Shown here: positions 42,300 through 48,515 of the stretch, piece by piece | Layout: every line of letters starts with the position of its first letter | Numbering within the stretch: the first letter of the stretch is position 1 | Assembly: GCA_903813345.2 (NCBI GenBank) | Contig: CAIIXF020000021.1 | Location: 1 to 48,515 of the forward strand | Direction: 5' to 3' | DNA length: 48,515 bases | From: Owenia fusiformis | Taxonomy: Eukaryota; Annelida; Polychaeta; Sabellida; Oweniidae | Position numbers and translations under genes: made by a program | Notes under the pieces: model-generated | Database searches by the model: none | What the model was told of the DNA's origin: nothing | What the model saw: the letters and a program-made list of their open reading frames with translations, nothing else

Positions 42300-45200
42300 A
42301 GGCTTTTTTGAACATTAATAGGTCAGCCAAAGGTCAAATCTTAAATATTAGGTCATATATGAACTCCAGGCATCTTGTAGATGATTTTTAAAAAAAAGTT
42401 TGGTCAATTTGAAGCAATGTGAAACTTGACCTTGAAAAATTTCAACATTAGACCTTTTTCAGTTTTTGAGGTCCAATATCTCAAAACTGGTGCAGAATTT
42501 TAATAGATAATCAATTGTTAATATGTGTGAAACCTTTAAAGGAATATATATCCTGACTTTAATTCAAAAATATTGATTTGTAGTCACAAACTTTGAGAAA
42601 CTTAGAAAACACAGTTTGTGATCTTGTTTGATGACTTTGACCTTGAAAATTTTACTTTTTTAGACCTCAGTATATCTTTTCTAATTGAATAAACCTAAAT
42701 TTGAATCCAGAAAATCAATTTGAAAAATCAACTTTTTTGACCTTTCGAAGGTCACTGAAGGTCAACTAAAGGTCATAGGTCAAACCTAAGGTCAGATTTG
42801 AGTTCCTGAGATCTTGTAGATGCTTTTTAAAAAAAAGTTTGGTCAATTTAGAGGAAGTTGAAATTTGACCTTGAAAAATTTCGAAATTTGACCTTTTTTC
42901 AGTTTTTGAGTTCTAATATCTCAAAACTGGAGCAAAATTTAAATAGATAGTCAATTGCTAATATGTGTAGAACCTTTAGAGGAATATATATCCTGACTTT
43001 CAGTAAAAAAATTGATTTGTAGTCTCCAATTTTGAGAAACTTAGAAAACACAGTTTGTGATTTCGTTTGATGACCTTGACCTTTGACCTTGCAAATTTTA
43101 CTTTTTTAGACCTCAGTAGGTCTTTTGTGAATAAACATACCTAAATTTGAATCCAGAAAATCGATTTGAAAAATCAACTTTTGTGACCTTTCGGAGGTCA
43201 CTGAAGGTCAACCAAAGGTCAAAGGTCAAAAGTAAGGTCAGATTTGGAATCCTGAGAACTTGTAGATGAGTTTCAAAAAAAAATTTGGTCAATTTGAAGC
43301 AAGTTGAAAAAAGACCTTTTTTGACCTTTTTTTGACCTTCAATATCTCAAAATCTAGGCAAAATTTCTCTAGACGGCAAAAGGCTAAGACTAATAGAATA
43401 CTAATATCTATCTGTATGCAAAAATTCAGCCAAAAATATTGAAGTGTAGTGTCAGGATTTGAGAAACTTGAAAAAAACTTAGATTTGACCTAGATTTTGA
43501 CCTTTGACCTTGACCTAGATAAAAATTCCTTTCCCGGTAAGTTCAACCTAGGTTCCTAGTAGGTTCATATAGTAGATAGTTGAAATCTAGTTAGAAGTAG
43601 GAGAAAAAGTGCAGAGAAGAATAAATAACTAGACTTTTGAAGATTGCAAGCAATCTCACGGAGGCCCTCTTAGGCATTTTTGACAATTTGAAGGTCAACT
43701 AAAGGACAAAGATCAAATCTGAGGTCAGATGTGAACTCTTGAGAACTTGTAGATGATTTTCAAAAAAAGATTTTGTCAATTTGAAGCGAGTTTAAATTTG
43801 ACCTTGAAAATTTCCAAATTGACCTTTTTTCAATTTTTGAACCCTTATATCTCAAACTGGGACAAAATTCTATTAGATAGTCAATTGCTTATATGTGTAG
43901 AATCCTTAGAGGGATGTGTATATTTCGACTTCGGGTTAAAAATATTGGTTTGTAGTCTCGAACTTTGCGAAACTTAGAAAGCACAGTTTGTGACCTAATT
44001 TCATGATCTTGACCTTTGACCTTGAAAAGTTTTACCCTTTAAGACCTCAGTAGGTCTTTTTTAATCAGGCTGACCTAAATTTGAATCCAAAGACTCAATT
44101 TGAAAAATCAACTTTTCTTACCTTTCGAAGGTCATTGAAGGTCAACTAAAGGTCAAATATGAGGTCAGATTCGGACTCCTGGGAATTTGTAGATGATTTA
44201 AAAAAAATTTGGTCAGATTGAAGCAAGTTGAAAAATTACCTTTTTTTACCGTTTTTCGCCGTCAAATATCTCAAAAATGGTAAAAATTCAATGCTGACAT
44301 ATAGTAAACAATTTGTAGAAAATACTTAAATGTAGTTTCAGTTTAATTCATCGCAAGAAATAATGAAGTATAAGGACAAACTTGAGAAACTTGAAAAAAA
44401 TTTAGATTTGACCTAGATTTTGACCTTTGACCTAATTTGATAACCGTGACCCTTGACCTTGAAAATTGTACTGTTTTAGAGCTCAGTGGGTCTTTTATGA
44501 TTAGGCTTACCCTAAATTTGAATCCAAAAACTCAATTTGAAAAATCAACTTTTCTGACCTTTTGAAGGTCACTGAAGGTCAACTAAAGGTCAAATGTCAA
44601 ATCTGAGGTTAAATATGAACTCCTGAGAAGTTGTAGATGATTTTTAAAAAAAAGTTGGGTGAATTTGAAGCAAGTTAAAATTTGACCTTATAAACTTTAA
44701 AAAATTGACCTTTTTCAGTTTTTGAGCTCTTATATCTCAAAACTGGGACAAAATTTTAATAAATAGTCAATGACTAATATGTGTAGAACCCTCAGAGGAA
44801 TGTACATCTTGACTTTCAATTAAAAATATTGATTTGTAGTCTTGAACTATGAGAAACTTAGATAGCACAGTTTGTGACCTAATTTGATGACCTTGACCTT
44901 TGACCTTGAAATTTTTACTTTTTTAGACCTCAGTAGGCTATTTGTAATTAGATTGACTCAAATTTGAATCCAAAGACTCAATTTGAAAAATCAACTTTTC
45001 TGACCTTTCGAAGGTCACTGAAGGTCAACTAAAGGTCAAAGGTTAAATCTGAGGTCAGATTCGGACTCCTGGGAACTTGTAGATGATTTTTAAAAAAAAA
45101 TTTGGTCAGATTGAAGCAAGTTGAAAAATGACCTTTTTTGACCGTTTTTTGACGTCAAATATCTCAAAAACGGTAAAAATTTAATGCTGACATATAGTGA

Positions 45201-45440
45201 ACAATTTGTAGAGAATACTTAAATGTAGTTTCAGTTTAATTCATCGCAAGAAATAATGAAGTGTAAAGACAAACTTGAGAAACTTGAAAAAAAACTTAGA
45301 TTTGACCTAGATTTTGACCTTTGACCTTGACCTAGATAAAAAATATTTTCCCCCCTATTCCAGCCAAGGTTACTAGTAGGATCATATAGTAGGTAGTTGA
45401 AAGGTAGTTGGAAGTAGGAGAAAAATGCTTTGGAAGAATA
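42300..45440 (+). repeat. Satellite-like array, units of about 445 bp, TGACCT-rich
   Basis: Seven units with the landmark TGTAGATGATTTTTAAAAAA near 42377, 42817, 43264, 43749, 44187, 44634 and 45078. They share AAGGTCACTGAAGGTCAACT, TTTTTGAGNTCTAATATCTC, GATTTGTAGTCTC and TGACCTTGACCTTTGACCTT. A join at 43550-43680 (GAATAAATAACTAGA, then a hairpin) divides it into two higher-order blocks. Every third unit is a variant with GACGGCAAAAGGC or CAAATATCTCAAAAA. 43753-43977 is open but is repeat. Confidence 0.85.
43641..43656 (+). repeat. Block-start hairpin AGATTGC/GCAATCT
   Basis: Second copy of the signal at 42269, followed by CACGGAGGCCCTCTTAGGC. It marks the border between the two blocks of the 445-bp array. 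Confidence 0.75.
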
Positions 45441-45488
45441 ATAAATAAAGAATAAAGAATAAAGAATAAAGAAAAGCTACAAAAGCTA

Positions 45489-45595
45489 TAGGAGGCCCTT
45501 TCAGGAGGGCCTCCTAATAATAAATAAAGAATAAAGAATAAAGAATAAAGAAAAGCTACAAAAGCTATAGGAGGCCCTTTCAGGAGGGCCTCCTA
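45489..45595 (+). repeat. Two tandem hairpins, arm TAGGAGGCCCT
   Basis: Perfect 11-bp stems with the loop TTCAGG at 45489-45516 and 45568-45595, period 79. Each has the leader (AATAAAG)n then AAAAGCTACAAAAGCTA, and a following AATAATAA. Confidence 0.9.
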
Positions 45596-45617
45596 ATAAT
45601 AATATCTACAAAATTGA

Positions 45618-45644
45618 TAGGAGGCCCCCCGATGGGGCCTCCTA
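45618..45644 (+). repeat. Hairpin, arm TAGGAGGCCCC, second copy
   Basis: Same stem and loop as 42215-42241, with the leader ATCTACAAAATTGA. It is the last hairpin of the array. Confidence 0.9.
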
Positions 45645-45669
45645 ATAAAAATATCATTCGAACAATCTA

Positions 45670-46060
45670 AAAAACTATGAATAGGGAACTCATCTCAATA
45701 TTTTTTGAACCTATTTACTCAACAGAGGTTCGTCTTTTTTATTTGGATTGCATTTTAGTATTATTCAACAAGTGGTCTAAAACCTTTTCATTAGTAGAAT
45801 TGTAATGAAAGTCTAGTTTTGGCGATATCAATTTTCAATGACCAAAATTATGCTGAAAACAATGGATAGTTTGAGTTTTTCCAATGGAAAATATCATGGA
45901 ATTTGTGGTTTTTAACTTTATCACATTTCAATACCCGTCCCCTTTTCAGATTTTGTTAATTCATTAGCGTAGAAGAACTTTTGATATATTCAAATTAAGA
46001 AAAAATACTTTAGAAAATAAGCCTAATATTTTTCAAAAAGTGACAAGGTGGGGATGTTAT
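45670..46060. repeat. Palindromic family P, decayed copy 3
   Basis: Between 45810 and 45930 the centre of family P is recognisable (GATATCAATTTTCAATGACC, AATTATGCTGAAAACAATGG, GAGTTTTTCCAATGGAAAAT). The outer arms are hardly visible. Confidence 0.65.
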
Positions 46061-46384
46061 CAATAATATTTCAGATATATTTCATATATTTATATTTTCA
46101 ATTTCAATTTATTTATACATTCAAGCATTATGTTTACAATTATTATTAATAACAGGTGGCACCACAGGTGATGCTTATACCCGTACATTGAGAAGTAAAA
46201 TATGTAGTGTATCATTAAGTTGTCAAGGAACCAGTATGAAATCATAAAAAAATAAATTGAAAAATAAAGGTTGAGGGGGATTCATGATGTTTTTTTCTTT
46301 TCAAGTGAAGAAGTTGGATGATATCATTTTTATCACGGGGACTTTACATAAGAAAAATCATATTGTTTTCACAAAAAACACATT
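46061..46384. other. No gene seen
   Basis: AT-rich spacer, no frame or named repeat. Confidence 0.4.
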
Positions 46385-47080
46385 CAGTCCCAAAACGCCA
46401 AATACTAAAATTAGATATTGAGCAATGACCTTGAAATGATCTTGATCCATAAACACTGACATGGATCTCTGGTCACTTTATCATTGGTCATTAAATAAGA
46501 CTGTAGCCCCACAGTAGCCAACTACCTAGATATTGACCTTTGACCTTGAAATGACCTTGACATCAGGTCACCTAATCATTGGTTGCCAAAGGTCTCAGTT
46601 GTTCTCAATTGCCTTTAAACTCCGAATTGCTAGATATTGACCTTGGAAGTCACCCTATCATGAGTCGCTAGGGGCCACAGCAGATCCCAGGGCCTTAATA
46701 CACCAAATACTTAGATACTGATATTTGGCCTTGGAATAACCTTGACCTCAGGTCACACATTCATGATTCACAAAGGGTAACCTCAGCCCAAAAACGCCAA
46801 ATACTTAGATATTGATGACCTTGAAATGATCTTGACCTATAGACCTTGACCTTGACAACAGGTCACCTAATAATCGGTTGTCAAAGGTCAGAATTATTCT
46901 CAATTGCCTTAAAACATCAAATTGCTAGATATTGACCTTGAAATTACCTACACCCATTCAGTTGATCTTTACCTCAGGTCACATAATCATTGGTTGTGAA
47001 GGGTCACACCATCGGCAAAATGTCTTAAAATGCCAACTACCCTATATATTGATATTTTAAACTTGAAATGACCCTGACTT
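46385..47080 (+). repeat. Second array of the TAGATATTGACC tandem repeat
   Basis: Six units of the family at 24830-25640, with TAGATATTGACC words near 46412, 46530, 46632, 46711, 46806 and 46928, and the same CAGGTCACCTAATCATTGGTT and AAAACNCCAAAT phrases. The copies are diverged from one another. Confidence 0.8.
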
Positions 47081-47594
47081 TTGACCTATTTTGAATACAC
47101 GTTTTATGAACAAAACATACGAAGTTGAAAACTGATCTATTTGAAATGAAATTGCTGCTAATGTTTCAAAACTAAGGTATCTGTATTGCAAAAGTAATAT
47201 TTAAATTGAATAAACCAAAAGAGATAGACTTAAATTATTTAATTTTCCATCAGATTTAGAAAAAATATAACTCTTAAGTAAATGTTGCAATGAATGCTCA
47301 CACATATCTTGTTGTATATCAATCTAGTGTAACTGATACAGGTATCACTCTGACACGTATCTGTGAAGTGAACAAATCAAACTTCTTTGATGTTGATGTA
47401 ATGCAAATTGGTATCTTTTAATATGATGTCCGTAAGATAAACCATCAATACTCATCACTGTCACACCCATTACTTCAAGATGATGTCTCTTAGATCACTG
47501 TCTGCAAGCTATAAACTAAAAAGAATCAACTTCACTATATGCTGCATCACTATAAATATAGAGGGTTGTCCTGGAAGTAATGCGCTATATGCTC
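47081..47594. other. No gene; possible lone mariner-type end
   Basis: AT-rich. At about 47562 the words AGGGTTGTCCTGGAAGTAAT look like the end of a mariner-type element, but I find no partner end in the rest of the window. Confidence 0.35.
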
Positions 47595-48050
47595 GTAATA
47601 CTTTTTTATTCAAAATCAAAAGTCAATGATACTATTCCTATTTTACCTATTAAATGATTTTTATATATCCGAATAACCATTTTATAGGTTTTTGGCAAAG
47701 CAAATAATTGTAGGCCTCACACAAGGATCAACTTTTTGAAGACTTTTTCGTACTGGTATAGACTCTCCTGCTTGCAAAGCAAGGGCGGTGAATTGAGATT
47801 TTTCAGTCGAAACAAGAAAACAAACATATAACTATTTTTTCTTCAACAAATAAAATATAAAATTGAGTTTACCTTCGTATTTTTTCAAAACATCACTTAA
47901 AATGAAAATGCTGTGAACAAAGTTGATCCTTGTGTGAGCCCCATAATTATTTTTTTGTCAAAAACTAATGAAATGGTTATTGGTATATTTAAAAGACATT
48001 GACTATATAAAATAGGAATAATATCCTTGATAACAGTAACTTTTTAATTG
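47595..48050. mobile_element. 0.46-kb foldback element
   Basis: Arms 47595-47745 and 47915-48050 are mirrored: ATAACCATTT, AGGTTTTTGGCAAA/TTTGTCAAAAACT, and CTCACACAAGGATCAACTTT, the last exact. The centre of 170 bases is not symmetric. No coding. It may be part of a larger element starting at 47562. Confidence 0.7.
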
Positions 48051-48515
48051 AAAATGCATTTTTAGGTCATAAATATCCAATTTTTTACCATAATTGTTTT
48101 TCATAAAATTACCACACCCGGATGGACTATCATTACACATCAATATTAAATTTGAATCCTATTTTGTATACTTACAAGTATTATTTAAAAAAATGTATAT
48201 TTTTCAAACTCATCTTTTGGACGGTCGCACCTTGGTGAAAGCCGTTTAGCCCTTTCGTGTCACTATTTTGAATGCAGACAAGTAAAAATGAATAGATAAT
48301 AGATCAATCTAAAATGACTATGGGTCAATTCATAGTAAGCTACCACAACATAGGTTTAGTCTAACTAAGCCACTTAGAAAGCAATTTGGCACACACTAAA
48401 ACTAAGTACCAGTACTGGATGAGCGCGGTGTAAAAGTGGTTTTGAAAAGTAGCAAATTTCTCTTCATGTAGGTTATTTGTGGTTTATTATTATACATTGA
48501 TTCTGAAATCATTGG
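48051..48515. other. No gene seen
   Basis: AT-rich DNA to the end of the window; no frame, RNA gene or repeat that I can support. Confidence 0.4.

Noticed and set aside
39093-45644. Hairpins as intrinsic transcription terminators
   Set aside because: The stems resemble bacterial terminators, but the DNA is eukaryotic, no genes precede them, and the T run is missing.
47562-48160. Full mariner element starting AGGGTTGTCCTGG
   Set aside because: No matching right end or transposase was found; only the inner foldback can be supported.
1-48515. tRNA and rRNA genes
   Set aside because: I looked for the GGTTCGAATCC-type box and for rRNA core words on both strands and found none that I trust.

Overview
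This window is nuclear DNA of an animal, most likely a marine invertebrate. It is AT-rich and has intron-sized gaps, eukaryotic splice signals, a decayed multi-exon gene that resembles an ASH/MSP-domain ciliary protein, and a dense set of eukaryotic transposons. I see no rRNA, tRNA, bacterial operon or CRISPR array, and I cannot name the species. Most of the sequence is repeat.

1-10.8 kb is a large rolling-circle element of the Helentron/Helitron class on the + strand. A decayed OTU-type cysteine protease region comes first, then a second papain-like protease-like segment. A run of short lysine-rich peptide repeats and a cysteine-rich (DUF6570-like) segment follow. The last part is a long 1480-codon frame with HUH/Y2 Rep nuclease, Pif1-like helicase and an apurinic-like (EEP) endonuclease. 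The central frame is nearly intact, but the upstream frames are broken by stops and shifts, and the endonuclease has lost the Asp of its SDH motif. A 21-bp minisatellite downstream has been split by a 1.8-kb element, which itself carries two nested mariner-type insertions. A second fragment of the same endonuclease lies beyond it.

10.8-17.1 kb is a cluster of inverted-repeat (foldback) elements. These are a 2.6-kb foldback containing an 0.83-kb element with a four-times-repeated 19-bp motif, an 0.84-kb element flanked by TTAA, and a palindromic mariner relative built from two inverted copies of a transposase 3' end.

17.7-22.9 kb holds exons on the + strand with proper splice sites. Their products look like ASH-domain repeats, best matching my memory of CFAP65/CCDC108-type axonemal proteins. 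At least two exons have in-frame TGA codons and others need frame changes, so the copy looks like a pseudogene (or is badly assembled).

22.9-36.9 kb is intron/intergenic DNA filled with palindromic elements, MITEs, a 435-bp tandem repeat with a transposon inside it, and a tandem family carrying TGACC motifs.

36.9-45.7 kb is a long higher-order satellite-like array. Units of about 480 bp (with palindromic CCGGAAGT-type sites) and about 445 bp (packed with TGACCT/AGGTCA half-sites) form larger blocks. Several of these blocks are closed by perfect 11-bp hairpins in tandem. The hairpin arms differ between blocks while the flanks and the pairing are kept; this is the most unusual structure I found. 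One 1.7-kb segment of the array is present twice, about 3.01 kb apart and nearly identical. 45.7-48.5 kb has further diverged repeat copies and one more foldback.
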